64,000 nucleotides of DNA from Tubiluchus corallicola (taxonomy: Eukaryota; Priapulida; Priapulimorpha; Priapulimorphida; Tubiluchidae). Both the position numbers and the translations under genes were made by a program. The stretch spans positions 62,001-126,000 of the forward strand of contig JAQGDQ010000270.1 of assembly GCA_030141605.1 (NCBI GenBank), read 5' to 3'. The notes under the pieces were generated by a model that saw nothing but the letters and a program-made list of their open reading frames with translations, did no database searches and was not told where the DNA came from. Positions within the stretch are counted from its first letter, which is position 1. Each line of letters begins with the position of its first letter. Shown here piece by piece: positions 22,601-32,000 of this stretch.

Positions 22601-24327
22601 GTTTTTGGAAGTCTAATGCAGAATTTGTAATAATAATAATAATGTGTTTACCTGTAAAGCTTTCTTTCAATAGTTTTTTCAAAGATGCTGTACAATTAAA
22701 AATATTTTGATAACATACTAAAAAGCTGTAATGCAATTAGACTTATCTATAAATTGTAAAAGCCACAAGTCATTCATCACTTATACGTTAAAATACTGGT
22801 TAAAAAGATTGAGTTTTTAGTTTCCTTTTAACAGTACTCAACTTAGTACTTCTGCTAATTAGAAGATGAGTATCACATGCAACTGTATTTACGCTTCGAA
22901 TATTAAACACCCTTGTTCTAGAACTTGTACTCAGTTTGAGTTCAAAGATATATTATACAGTCAAACCAGTTTCTACCAGCTAGTATGAGACTGAAAAAAA
23001 GTTGGCATTGATGGAATTTCGCGTTATAATGAGGTGCATTAATACATACATGTTTATGGAAATATAGACTTCATGTTTTGTCAAAACTTTGGGTGTTAAA
23101 CGAGATTGGCATTATAAGGGGGGAGGGGGGCACTATAACAAGGTTCGATTGTATATAATGTTTATCAGTTTGTGATATTATTTATTAGAACGTTTGAACA
23201 AACAATTAGATTGGTTAGTGTCAATTAGCATTTTTGCAACTAATTAATTAATCAACTAGCAAATGCAAAATTGTACAAAAGAAAATTGAATATGTTTTAA
23301 TAACATGCTACTGATGGCTGTTATGCTGATGTTAACTCTATTATACTGATGTATAATTAAACTGATGTTAACTACACAGGTTCCAAGTAATATTTAATAC
23401 CACTGATTGCTTCTACTTCTTCTACACTGTGTGATAAGATCATGAATGTATATATTAGTAATTTCGTTCATTTTCTACATTATATTCAGGGTTACTTGTG
23501 GGATGATAACGGTACGGTGGCTGAGTGGCTTAGAGAACAGTTGGAACAAGATGCGAATACTTCTGTTATAATGGAGAATATACGAGCACTACAGAGAGAC
23601 GCCGCCATTAAAAACATCAGACAGTAAGTAATAGTGTGGCAGCTCCAGTAACAGGGTACTTATTTATTTTTGCCATTTATTTTGAATGCGTAATAATTAA
23701 TGCTGCTCACTTTCTTAGAAACATACTCAATATACAAATGAGCTTGCATTCAATAAATTATGTACAGTTGGAATAATATGCGAATACTGTTATAATGGAG
23801 AATATACGAGCACTACAGAGAGACGCCGCCATTAGAAACATTAAACAGTAAGTAATAATGTTGCAGCTCTAGTAATGGGGTACTTATTTCTTTATAAAAT
23901 TTATTTTGAATGCACAGTAATAGTTACTGCAGTTCACTTTCATAGAGACACACTTAATATATAAACAAGCTTGCATTTAATAAATTATGTTGGAATAAGA
24001 TGTAGAAATTATAATTCTTATCATATAGAATCTTGTAACCGTAACACTGTAGAGAAGTGCTGCATATTAGAAAAGCACATATATAAAAATTAGAAAATAT
24101 CACAAAAAATACACATATCTTTAAATGCTTTAAAACTTTGAATTGTCTTAGTTCATTCTAACATTTTGCTGTTTTGTCTTAGGACACTTCAAGAGTATCC
24201 AGAAGTAGCGATGGACTCCATCGTACACATTACACAAAACATGTCGTCAGCGCAACGTGCAGATGTGATGCGGATTTTATCCTCCATGGACATCGCTAGC
24301 GACGACGCGTCTAGCACGAAATCATGA
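1681..24327 (+). CDS. ACACA: Acetyl-CoA carboxylase, C-terminal carboxyltransferase part (5' end outside window)
   Basis: This enzyme makes malonyl-CoA from acetyl-CoA, biotin-linked CO2 and ATP; the part here transfers the carboxyl group. Exons: 1681-1884, 2776-2934, 4830-4970, 5971-6102, 9585-9722, 10641-10761, 12486-12583, 13001-13111, 13974-14117, 14988-15202, 16044-16140, 16477-16612, 17071-17248, 18359-18486, 19351-19490, 21038-21208, 23490-23623, 24183-24327 (TGA 24325-24327). They sum to 2592 bp, 863 codons plus stop, and all phases close. Diagnostic segments in order are [136 protein letters not shown] and the end PEVAMDS. Human ACC1 is about 2346 aa, so the biotin carboxylase and biotin-carrier domains lie upstream. 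I see no stop or frameshift. Identity is near certain; single splice sites are visual calls. Confidence 0.97.
2318..2482. repeat. Degenerate CAA/CAG trinucleotide tract
   Basis: An intronic stretch made mostly of AACAGC and AACAAC words (poly-Asn/Gln/Thr if translated) with interruptions throughout. It sits in the intron between carboxylase exons 1681-1884 and 2776-2934. A similar tract on the opposite strand lies at 25866-26130. Confidence 0.8.
3480..3951. mobile_element. TA-flanked MITE, family A copy 1
   Basis: Terminal inverted repeats of about 25 bp (left CAATAGACGCTGCTTAACAG; the right end in reverse complement begins CAGTAGGCGCTGCTTAATAG). TA lies on both sides (3478-3479 and 3952-3953). 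The 472-bp interior is non-coding. CAGT-type ends and a TA target suggest a non-autonomous pogo/Tc1-mariner relative. A second copy is at 8902-9558 and a fragment near 18838. Confidence 0.75.
4177..4189. repeat. Poly-G run of 13
   Basis: Thirteen consecutive G on the + strand in the intron 2935-4829, conspicuous in AT-rich surroundings. The rest of this intron after 3951 shows no recognisable feature. Confidence 0.95.
5216..5650. other. GC-richer block of unknown nature in a carboxylase intron
   Basis: A roughly 430-bp island clearly richer in G+C and CpG than the flanking intron. It has phrases such as CGAAACGGG and GAAACGGGATAAACGGG and open frames of 66-106 codons on both strands. None of these translations resembles a known protein, and frames open on both strands follow from the base composition. 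The decamer CACCTGGTGG occurs at both sides (near 5290 and 5549). It may be a dispersed repeat or a transposon fragment; no terminal repeats were found. Confidence 0.4.
6262..6912. repeat. 23-bp minisatellite
   Basis: About 28 copies of a 23-bp unit that alternates TAGAAACCATG with TAGAAACCAAAA, with some shortened units (ACAAGCAAAATAG). A longer internal block of about 180 bp is itself repeated. Because 23 is not a multiple of three and the minus strand of the unit lacks stops, all three minus-strand frames stay open over much of the array; these are not genes. It lies in carboxylase intron 6103-9584. Confidence 0.95.
7506..8273. mobile_element. TA-flanked MITE, family B copy 1
   Basis: Starts CAGTAAGTACTC and ends GGATTTACTG, with TA outside each end. 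The interior near the ends carries words such as AAAGCGAAACGTCATTAAATG and GTCGTTAAAGCGAAATATCG. It is 768 bp, non-coding, and matches the element at 21250-22397 along its length. This copy lacks the hAT insertion seen there and so serves as the empty site. Confidence 0.75.
8367..8861. mobile_element. Possible hAT-like MITE
   Basis: The left end TAGGGCCAGTTTTAAGT and the right end, in reverse complement TAGGCCGGTGCTTTGAAGT, are imperfect inverted repeats. GC-rich subterminal blocks (GGGCCCGGGGCC; GGCCCCCCGC) lie inside them. I found no 8-bp target duplication, so the ends may be decayed. It lies in carboxylase intron 6103-9584. Confidence 0.35.
8902..9558. mobile_element. TA-flanked MITE, family A copy 2, next to an exon
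   Basis: The left end CAGAAGTGTAGCTTAATAG and the right end CACCTACTG, with TA outside each, align with the family A copy at 3480-3951. An internal segment of about 100 bp is tandemly duplicated (9033-9132 and 9133-about 9213), which explains the greater length. The right end stops 26 bp before the carboxylase exon at 9585, so little but the pyrimidine tract and AG separates the element from coding sequence. Confidence 0.75.
9846..10522. promoter_or_regulatory. Cluster of nuclear-receptor half-sites (AGGTCA)
   Basis: Nine exact AGGTCA/TGACCT hexamers occur within 677 bp of the carboxylase intron 9723-10640, at 9846, 9857, 10171, 10232, 10326, 10385, 10391, 10409 and 10517. They form recognisable arrangements: an everted pair spaced by 5 (9846-9862), a DR1-type AGGTCAAAGGTTA (9857-9869), its inverted counterpart (10164-10176), and the palindrome AGGTCATGACCT (10385-10396). 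About 0.3 such hexamers are expected by chance in this length. DR1 is the usual site for HNF4/RXR-type receptors and the palindrome is a classic thyroid-type element. Enhancer function in a lipogenic gene is an inference. The DR1 flanks also form a 19-bp inverted repeat (9857-9875 and 10158-10176), so a transposon origin is possible. Confidence 0.45.
10762..12485. other. Carboxylase intron without clear features
   Basis: An AT-rich intron of 1.7 kb. A CAGTAAAGTCTTGTTATAATAG word soon after its start resembles the ends of the small DNA transposons elsewhere, but no matching right end was found. The 99- and 84-codon frames around 11600-11900 overlap on opposite strands and resemble nothing I know. 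Confidence 0.5.
13532..13940 (+). mobile_element. tRNA-derived SINE head and body
   Basis: TAGCCAAGTGG (13532-13542) is a perfect A-box match and TGTTCGATATTC (about 13614) a B-box-like element, spaced as in a tRNA with a long variable arm. The following 300 bp are unrelated to tRNA and carry a chance frame of 122 codons. The element sits in the intron 13112-13973, upstream of the carboxylase exon at 13974. The 3' limit is approximate. Confidence 0.45.
14205..14278. mobile_element. MITE family C fragment
   Basis: It ends with GGGTGCTATAATGAGGTTTGACTG followed by TA, the right end of family C seen intact at 22958-23151 and 50627-50796. The left part is missing or decayed. Confidence 0.5.
14430..14600. 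repeat. Short tandem repeat, about 51-61 bp, three copies
   Basis: Three successive copies of a unit reading CTATGCTATGCTAAGTAATG plus TAACTTTGCTTCGTTGAAAT; the third follows a small extra ACTTCTATACCA insertion. It lies in carboxylase intron 14118-14987. Confidence 0.85.
15404..15561. repeat. (TTAGA)n microsatellite
   Basis: About 31 pentamer units with one interruption (TTACATTAGA near 15425). It is not a telomere repeat of the TTAGG or TTAGGG type. The array directly adjoins the 3' end of the minus-strand LINE remnant at 15562-15890, as expected for a LINE that ends in a tandem tail. Confidence 0.95.
15562..15890 (-). mobile_element. LINE 3' end, ORF2 C-terminal remnant (minus strand)
   Basis: The minus strand reads, with one frameshift, SKYSFPNG then [16 protein letters not shown]. 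This fits the tail of CR1/L2-like retrotransposon proteins (SKYSFxNRxVxxWNxLPxxIVxA). A 3' UTR ending AATAAAT and then the (TCTAA)n array at 15404-15561 follow. It is strongly 5'-truncated, and lies in carboxylase intron 15203-16043. Confidence 0.6.
16190..16400. repeat. Degenerate GACT/CTGA tract
   Basis: Imperfect tetranucleotide-like sequence dominated by GACTGACT, CTGACTGACTAACTGA and variants, in carboxylase intron 16141-16476. Clearly patterned but heavily mutated. Confidence 0.75.
16648..16950. mobile_element. Possible hAT-like MITE
   Basis: Begins CAGGGCCGCTTTAAGTAGGG and ends with GCCCGGGGGCCTATAATGCT, so GC-rich subterminal sequence flanks an AT-rich core; similar in style to 8367-8861. 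It starts about 35 bp after the carboxylase donor site at 16613. I could not define both termini or a target duplication. Confidence 0.3.
17399..17530 (+). mobile_element. LINE ORF2 C-terminal remnant (plus strand)
   Basis: The frame reads [20 protein letters not shown] then [17 protein letters not shown]. This matches the typical end of LINE proteins (GxRxFxxxGPxLWNSLPxxLR...FKxxLKTHLF) with a few key changes (W to Y, LP to LH). It is cut off upstream and lies in carboxylase intron 17249-18358. The rest of that intron shows nothing else recognisable. Confidence 0.55.
18838..18940. mobile_element. MITE family A fragment
   Basis: The sequence around GTGCAGAGTTATTTGAGTCA and TTTTGCATAGGAGCAGCCAG aligns with the right halves of the elements at 3480-3951 and 8902-9558. 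Terminal repeats are not preserved. It lies in carboxylase intron 18487-19350. Confidence 0.45.
19440..19790 (+). repeat. Tandem duplication of an exon end with its splice donor (89 bp x 4)
   Basis: The last 51 bp of the carboxylase exon 19351-19490 (encoding [17 protein letters not shown]) together with 38 bp of intron are repeated three more times, with starts at 19440, 19529, 19618 and 19707. The period is exactly 89 bp. Each copy keeps GTGATCCAG|GT; the last reads GATCTAG|GT. Only the first donor preserves the protein: reading on reaches TGA at 19572-19574, before the second donor. The authentic donor, GTTGGT, is weak. Confidence 0.9.
21250..22397. mobile_element. TA-flanked MITE, family B copy 2, carrying a nested hAT MITE
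   Basis: Starts CAGTATGTAATCGCTTAATG and ends TTAAGCGAGGCGTACTG, with TA outside each end. It is interrupted by the hAT-type element 21597-22003; without it and one 8-bp duplication it is about 733 bp, close to the 768 bp of the copy at 7506-8273. It begins 42 bp after the carboxylase donor at 21209. Confidence 0.8.
21597..22003. mobile_element. hAT-type MITE, copy 1 (nested)
   Basis: The left end CAGGGGTGTGCAAATTATCT and the right end GCAGTTTGCACACCCGTG are inverted repeats. Flanking 8-mers TGCTAGAG (21589-21596) and TGATAGAG (22004-22011) match at 7 of 8 positions, the target duplication length of hAT transposons. Interior GCGGGCC-rich blocks are shared with the copy at 30684-31183. It is non-coding. 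Confidence 0.85.
22600..22870 (-). mobile_element. LINE 3' UTR fragment (minus strand)
   Basis: Its minus strand is clearly similar to that of 61650-62060, for example ATAAGTCTAATTGCATTACA against ATAAGTCTAATTATATTATA. It ends in an (ATT)n run at about 22628-22641. The other copy still encodes a recognisable LINE tail, so this is probably the 3' part of the same family. It lies in carboxylase intron 21209-23489. Confidence 0.5.
22958..23151. mobile_element. MITE family C, copy 1
   Basis: A 194-bp element beginning CAGTCAAACCAGTTTCTACC and ending CACTATAACAAGGTTCGATTG with TA next to it. The internal GCGTTATAATGAGGTGC and GGCATTATAAGGGGGG blocks are shared with 50627-50796 and, inverted, with 47547-47739. 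CAGT ends with a TA target suggest a pogo-like origin. Confidence 0.75.
23764..23989 (+). pseudogene. Tandem partial copy of the penultimate carboxylase exon
   Basis: A 227-bp block starting inside the exon 23490-23623 (from ACAGTTGG at 23537) and running into the intron is repeated immediately downstream. The copy keeps 3' exon codons ([17 protein letters not shown]-like), the CAGTAAGT donor, and an open frame with one 3-bp deletion. It lacks the natural upstream acceptor; only an AG in TGTACAG precedes it. A third fragment of about 15 bp starts near 23989. It is probably spliced out as intron. Confidence 0.85.
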
Positions 24328-25865
24328 CCAAAAATCAGGAATATTAAACCGGAATGGACAGAGCTTGTCATGCAAGACTTTATGATTTTTACAGGAGATC
24401 TCGTACCATTGTTATACAATTTTTAGTTTCACACGATCCTGTGTTGAAAAGAGCACTGTAATGCATGAGAATAGGACTGATATATACGCAGAGCATTTTC
24501 AATGCTTTCACTTAACTGCTTGAATGGCTTTCACTTGTTCATCTTTAGCCTCAGTTTTAGGAGAAAACGATTAAAAATGTCATGCCCTTATCCTGTCTGT
24601 GAACTTTGTTTGTAGTGCGAATTAGAAAGATAAGTGGGAAAACATAATACTTGGTTAATTCTTAAGAACTTGCCCGGACGAAGTATTCATGCATTATCAT
24701 TCATGATTGTTATAGTAACGAGTCAAATGTGTGCAAGCTTGCCATTTTTGCTAGTAGTTCCGGGGTTTTTCTTGCAACGAGTAGTGCATTTGTTGGGAGG
24801 TACGACTGCATATAACACTTAATGAGGTGTTGATAGATTAGCTTTTATATCATGTAAATACATGTGATGCAAACTCAGAACCTGTGAATGTATAGTGGTA
24901 TAAACAAATTTAATGTTTAAAAAAGAATGAAAAAAATAAGTTAATTAAATTTGTGTGATGCTTATTTGCAAATTAAAAATTTGAGCATTCAAGTGCTAAA
25001 AAATTCATTGGTTTTAGTTAAAAACAACCTTTTTGCCTGGTTTAAGTTGATGTTAAACTGCTGAGGAAACCTGTCTAGTCGCTTATTCATCATCTTTACT
25101 TTCATGAACTGATACTAGCTAGAACTTCATGACTCTATTATAAATGTAGATATTATGACACTCATAGATACATAATCTGTGCTTGGTATGATTTTTAGCA
25201 AGCAATATTTATAGAAAACATGATGCAAATTGTGCAATGTTGTTATTATGCAATTGTATATTTTGCCTTAGTCTTTCGCATATTACTTCTAGACAGCTAT
25301 GTGCAAAGGCCTGTAACGATAGAATACGTAAGCTTAATATATTATGATTCTCATCAACTGTATTTTACTACAGTAAACTAAACGTGATTGTTTAAATTAC
25401 TTATTAGTTGCTTCTGTTTGTTAGTTGTCTATTTGCGTCTTCTGTCTGCAGAGCTTAACAGTGCTGGAAAAAACCTTGCAAAAAAGAACCATTTGCGGTT
25501 GCAATTTTTACTCGATTTAGTAAAAGTATGTAGTCTCCCAAGAGTTACTTAATTACTACTACCATTTGAAGCTGCTATCAAATCTGTGCTATATCAATTT
25601 ATTATCAGTTTCGTGGTTTGCAGCCTGCACAATTTTTAATAATATGCTGTGTGTTGCATATCGACTTTGTTGTTAATTATTTTTATTTTAATTTTGTTAA
25701 TTATTAGCATCTGTGAAAATTTTGATTCAATATTGAGACTCAAATCTCCTGTTAATGTATTTCATAGGTTAATAAGGAAACTGCTGTGGTAGCTTCTTGG
25801 CTGATATTTTAAAATAAAAGAATTTAGTGGAAATAATAGTGAGTTCCTGTATGTTGTAACCATTG
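24328..25865. other. Carboxylase 3' UTR and intergenic DNA
   Basis: No coding sequence was recognised. The AATAAA at 25813-25818 is a candidate poly(A) signal, but other AT-rich signals exist and the true transcript end is unknown. Confidence 0.5.
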
Positions 25866-26130
25866 GTGCAACTGCTGTTGTTGTTGCTGTTGTTATTGCT
25901 TTTTTTTTGTTATTGATGATGCTGTTGCTGTAGTTGTTATCTTTGCTGCTATGTGTTGTTGCTGTATGTTGTAGTTATTATTTGTTGTCGTTGCTGTTTT
26001 GTTACTGCTGCTGTGGGTGTGGCAAAGGTTCTTGCTTTTGTTATTATTGCTGCCATTGAGTTGTTGACATCATAATCATTGTGGCTGCTGCAGCTGTTGC
26101 AATATTTGCTTTTTTGTCACTGCTACATTT
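25866..26130. repeat. Degenerate CTG/TTG-rich tract
   Basis: An interrupted run of GCTGTTGTTG, TTGCTGTTG and GTTGCTGTA words, the complement type of the tract at 2318-2482. A related tract at 28541-28760 lies on the far side of the LINE remnant, so the LINE appears to sit inside one long tract. Confidence 0.75.
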
Positions 26131-26339
26131 GTTGCGATTGCGATACTCGACTCTCTCCACCTACCAGAGGCGAGCACCTTTATAGGGTGCAAAGTCTATT
26201 CTTCTTTAACGCTAATCTTTTAGTTGCCTTTTCCAAGTTTAATGTCTTTATTTGTCTTTATCCTGTATTCCATACATTCGTTCACTAGATTTCTAATTTC
26301 TAGCAATCCTTCCTTTTCACTGTTCATTAATACATCTGA

Positions 26340-28540
26340 GTTCAACATTTTTTCCATTCTCCATATCTGTAACATCTAAGCATATGTTCAGTAGTGTCAT
26401 CATCTTCCTCACACACTGGGCATAATAACTGATATTTAAACTCATTCTTGTAGTTCCCTTTAACTTTAATCATATTCAGTCTTATTTTCAATATATCTTT
26501 AACCTCTTCTGGCTTGCATGTGTCTATGTAATTTTGTCGTTTCAACTCGGTATGCCTTCAAAATCTTAATTTAGTGCTGCTCCTGCATTTTCCTGCACAT
26601 TCATTCTTTATACAACATTCAATCTTATTCTTTTTTCTTTCTTCCATTCAGACTTTTTCATGACCTTCACCCTTTCTTTATTAGCATCTATGGTATGTTT
26701 TTTGCAGCCTCAACTACTTCATTATACCATGACCTTTAATGTACACTGATTATTTGCATTTCGAGTAACTCTGATGCTAATCTCTTTCGCTTCTAATCAG
26801 TAAATTCCGATAGAACATCAATCTCCTATAATTTACTTTATATTTTAGAGGCCATATGCCTACTTCAGTTACTAATCCCCAGTATGGCGTTGATTCACTA
26901 AGATTAAATAATATTTTTAAAGCATTTGCTTGAATCATTTCTAATTTTTCCCAACCAGTTGTCAAATTTGACTATGTCTCAGAACTATTGAGCACTGCAC
27001 TCACTGACAGAAGCTCGTACAGCATTAGTTTTACCCCTATTGAGCAATCTCCCACTTTCAGCTCACCTCCTGTTGTATTGATGTAACTAATTATAATTTT
27101 ATTTTCCCCGGTTCGTTTTCCCAACGTTGTTTCATAACTACATTTTGTATTAATCTAATCTCCCAAATATTGGTACTCCTCAGCCTCCTTAACCTCTCTG
27201 TTCATTAGTGACTCACATAATTCTGGAATCCTTTTATTTCGTGTCATGTTAGTTCTCATATATTGTGTTTTCTGTATATTGAATGATAATCTTTTGGTTC
27301 TTTCAATTTCTTGACAGTTTTTAATCATCTGCTTGGTTATGGTTTCTTGTCCTATTCCGACAATATCGTCAATGAATAATAACATACCCACATGTATATT
27401 CCTGCCCATTACAGTCCCTGTTATCACCATCTTATTAATCTGGTTTATTGCAGCACAACATAGTAATGGTCAAAGCACTGTTCCCTGTCGGACTATTTCA
27501 TTTATTTCTATCTGGTCTGTTTACCCAATGGTGTTTCTATAACTATTTCTGCAATTTCATTCAGTTTACATATCATAAAAATTTCTCCTGGTGATATGCC
27601 CATCCTCAATAATTCTGTCAATGCATCTTTCAACCACAACTCATCAAAACACTTTTCCATGTCACAAAAAATTATGTACACTTCATTTTTATAAAACCTG
27701 TTAAACTCTAACATTGCCCTCAAGGTGTACAGGTGGTCATAGACCCCTCTGTTTTTTCTTCCGCCACATTGATGAACTCCTGTTTTCTTCAAATTTAACT
27801 ATTATTCTATTTTTGATCACTTTCCATTAGTTTACTGAAAATATTTGTTATGGACAGCCCTCGTCTATTTTTCATCTCTTTCTTGTCACCTTTTCCCTGA
27901 TAAATTTACTTTATTTCCATTTGGGCCCATTGTTTCGGTGTTTTCTTTTGCTTCATTATTTCACTCAGCATTGCTACTATACTATCGATAAATCCTTTCC
28001 CTGCTTGTTTGATCATTTCATTCTTCCATGCTTGCATGTCTGGAGCCTTTTTATTGTTTAATGATCGAACTGCTTCATTCACTTCACTGTTAGTAATTAC
28101 TTTTACTTCCTCCTCACTTGCCATTTGTTCCACATGTTTGAAAATTTGTTCAACCCTTGATTCTATCATTTGTTCAAATTCATCCTCTGTCGGAGTAGGA
28201 GTTAACAGTTCTTCATAATATTTTTTTAAAAATCATCTTAATTTTTCCTGGGTCCTCTTGGATCTCACCTTGTTTATCTCTCATTGCTATTTCTTCTTCT
28301 ATTTTAGGTTTATCGATGCACTTTTTGAATTCCCAAAACAACTGCTGGTTAAGTTTTGTCTTAACAGTTTTATTTATTCTATTTACTTGTTCCTTCCTTT
28401 GCACATCCCTCATCATGTTTTTTATTAGTTCAATTTTTATTTTTATTCTTTTTCTTTCAGATCTTCATTGCTCATTTCATGTTTTAGCTTACGCTTTCTT
28501 TATTTAACTTCTTTGACATTCCTTTATTTAACTTCCTTGT
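26340..28540 (-). pseudogene. Decayed non-LTR retrotransposon (LINE) reverse transcriptase
   Basis: Minus-strand fragments, in order from 28540 downward, spell a LINE ORF2: basic segment RKEQVNRINKTVK; NNKKAPD (RT start, cf. NKKAPGPDG); GGRKNRGVYDHLYTLRAM; DMEKCFDELWLKDAL; VRQGTVL*PLLC, where a stop replaces the usual Gly; FIDDIVG, the catalytic (Y/F)xDD; NIQKTQYM; YQYLG; and a C-terminal CPVCEEDDDTTEHMLRC zinc motif. Several stops and frameshifts make it dead. No endonuclease domain is visible, so it is 5'-truncated. The clade is uncertain. It lies between the carboxylase and FAM193 genes, opposite to both. Confidence 0.88.
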
Positions 28541-28760
28541 TGCTATTAACATCGCCCGCATTTTTGTTACTGCCACTGCTATAATTATTGTTGCAGTTAT
28601 CATCGTTGCTGTTTCGCCATTCTGTAGTTATTAGATAGCGATTCACTTAATTGTTGTTGCTGCTGCTCCTGCAATCAAAGTTTTTAATACTATTTTTGCA
28701 GTTGTCATGATTGTCTTTTCTGTCACACTGCTGTTGATATTAAATTATGATTTATTTAAC
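28541..28760. repeat. Degenerate TTG/CTG-rich tract, distal part
   Basis: Words such as TTGTTGCTGCTGCTCC and ATTGTTGCAGTTATCATCG resemble the tract at 25866-26130 on the other side of the LINE. Confidence 0.6.
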
Positions 28761-29087
28761 TGTTATTACGCGCGTCGGATATTATAAAGCAAAGTGTTAG
28801 TCGAAGTTATAATTCGTGGGCGCCACTGTCATAGTGATGTAAAATGTACGACGAAAGCCTAACCTTTGCATACTTGAATCAGCGACTGAACATTCTTCTT
28901 AATACTGCACTTTTGTTTTTTGCAAGGAATTCTGGGCGAAGTGTACATCCGCCATATTTATATGACAATTTCTGTGCAAAGTTGATTTGTAAACATCTTC
29001 GATCTTTTTTAATAAATAAAGAACAATAATTAAGCTAGCTCACTGATATTGTGACTACTACTTTTGCGTGTTCGTTGGGAGATTATT
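28761..29087 (+). promoter_or_regulatory. FAM193 upstream region, putative promoter and 5' UTR
   Basis: This 327-bp stretch immediately precedes the FAM193 start codon. It contains a few CpG-containing words (ACGCGCGTCGG, GTGGGCGCC) that are rare nearby. No TATA box or initiator can be assigned with confidence. The role is inferred from position alone. Confidence 0.3.
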
Positions 29088-32000
29088 ATGTCGAAAACGG
29101 AAGAGAAAAGCGTAAAGAACTCCAACGTTAAAGCTCAGTCTAAATTAGGCCAGGTTGTTGATAATCAGAACCAGTCTGACCAGAACGCCGAAATGGTATC
29201 AGAAAATGAAAGATTGAAGTCTGAATCGTTGGAGGTAATGCTGTCTGGAATACTTGTCTGTAGATTAGGTGTCACTAAGTATTCTTGGTTTTCGCAGGGG
29301 TTCGCATTCTTTTCTAGGTCGTCTTATGAAATTCTCACATTGGGTTAGCTTTGCTGGGGTTCTGGTGTCCGTCAGCAGAGATGAAATTTACTGGTTCTGA
29401 GTTTCACATGCTATGTACTAAGTGGTGTATCTGTTACTTCTTTACGCATTTAGGTTGCAGCGATGCTTGTGTGTGATGCCTGTGTGATTTTGTGTGATTA
29501 TACAAATTTGAGCAACGCACAACTATGCAACATATATGCATTATACGCAACTATACAATATACAGACCTAAACCTTCGTTTCTGCTATTTTGCATCACAG
29601 AAATGAAGGATGGTCTGACCATGCAAAAAGTACATCTGTATTATTATAATTTCATAAAGTTATGACAATAGTTTATTATGTTTTCTCAAAATAATGGTAC
29701 TGTATCAGGGAGAATGTCATTAACTCTATAAGGGAATGCAGCCAGGCTGTAGCTGAGGGTTTAAGGAGAAGCTGTTGTCTAACCGTGTAGTCTGCAGAGC
29801 ACAAATTTAATTTAGGCCTTCCTGGAAATTCCGTGAAATTTGTCTGAGGACAGACAGGAGGCATCTGTACATCAGTCACCTAGGCCGATAAGCTAAGCTT
29901 GCCGTGTTTACTATGTTTCCGTCTCAATAAAACCTTGAAACTTTTCTGAGTTGACATATCAGTTAGATATACCCCGCTCACACAAAGCTGTGATGTTTAC
30001 GGTGTAGTTTAAATTAATCTGTTTATCTAGGAAGCATCTAAATATCTAACCACAAAATTTTTCAACTTGTATTACTACAAGGACACTGTGTTAATGACAT
30101 TTTCTCTGATGTATGCTAAATCTGAACTGCTCCTCTTACTCATGCACTAAACGGACTACATTTGAGAAAGGCAAAAACATGAAATTAAACAAAATTGTAT
30201 GCAATTAATATTTGAATAACGCAAAATTCAACAAGGGTTTGGTTTTTGCTTTTAAAGAAGAACCAACCCTCGAACAACACTTTTACATTTTAATGTACAA
30301 TAAAAATATTGAAATCACCACACAATATATGCACATAGAGTACCTTGCTTAAAAATGTAACTGTAAAAGAAATTTAAATATTTTTTATCTCCTGCCAAAC
30401 GAACATCACTGCCGGCATATTTGAAGAAAATGACGTAAGCTGGTGATTGGTGTATGCTGTGAATGCTGTGAAGTGAGGCTGTGCGAAGGTACGCATTGGG
30501 AAATTTCTACTGTTCACTCAGAAGTTTCGTTATTCCAACATTGTATTTGACTGTGTTTACGTAAAAATTAGTCATTGGATCAATTGTGCCTAAGTTTAAA
30601 GTGGTTATATGGCTTTAGTCCACAGGATTATACCGTAAAATGTGTAGCATACCGTAAAAGTAGTATACATTAATTGTGTAAATCAGGGGTGTGCAAATTA
30701 TCTGACTAGCCGGGCAACATTAAACTTTCCCGCAATTCCTGCGGGCCACAGGCAGTTTGATCAAGGTGCCAAGTACAGAAAGGTGTAATAACGATTCTTT
30801 TGCATCTGAGCTGCGTACATCATTACTACTACACTCAAGAAACTATTTTAGAAGTTATTGAAATTTATATTACAAGCCATATATTTCTACTTTCAGGACA
30901 GACAGTGGTAATTTCATTACAATGCATATTAGTAATGTGTATCACACAGTCTGTGTAGTACAGTGACATTAAGCTACAACCGTCTTGTAAAGGTTAATGG
31001 CATCGGATCTAGTAGAAAAAACTACCCGCACTATCTTTGGGATCGGAGCACGGACTTCATCTGGGTACACTCAATTAATCGCCCTGACCGCACTTTCATT
31101 AGGTTGACAAATCTCTTCGCGGGCCGCACAGATTCTCTCGGCGGGCCGCAAGTGGCCCGCGGGCCGTAATTTGCACACCCCTGGTGTAATTAATTTACAG
31201 ACTTCTGACTTTTGGATATGCATGAAAACTTGTGAGCGTATATAAGTCAAAAAAAGATTACTGAAGCACCTAGCAGAGTACGTGTTTATATCGCACAGAA
31301 ACCAGGTGACGCATTTTTTATCTGAAATGAGCGTGCCAAAGCGTGAACTGACGGCGACATTAAATTGATTTTACTAATTACATGAGGCATTTATCACAAT
31401 TTAATTGCTGAAACATTTTAACATTTTTCTCAAATATTAGAATAAGCTCAACATCCCAAGAGACTTGTTATGCTTCTCCTTAATCTTTTGGTCAGAAAAC
31501 TTTACAGGTGGTTTGGCAGTAATCAGTAAACGTAACAGTCAAAATTAGATTCTGCAAAGTACATTTGTTGTTGCACACGGCATGTAAGCTGTTTTGTACC
31601 CAACCAATCGATTTTACCTGTTAAATCTGTAATTTGGCAATCAGAGAGGTCATATTATAGTGTATTTGAGAAACATTTTAATTATAAACTGCTTGATTTC
31701 TTTTCAGTATATGCCAATTTAAGTACAGTGTCTTGATATGCATCATTTTGCATTGACAAAAGTTTATTTATTTTTTGCCAATTTCTGCTAAATTTGGTTG
31801 CTACTGCATGCAAATGAAAATTCCTGGCTAAAAAACTTGATCTAGAACCTCTAGCTCACATCATCGATCAGTGTGATTGGAGATGTGATCTGTGACCAAA
31901 ATTAGATCCAGAGATCAATTCGTTTCTTATCTTCCCTGCTTCAAATGTAACATGCAGCAATTAATACAGTTACAGGTTAAATGGTACCAGTACTATAATA

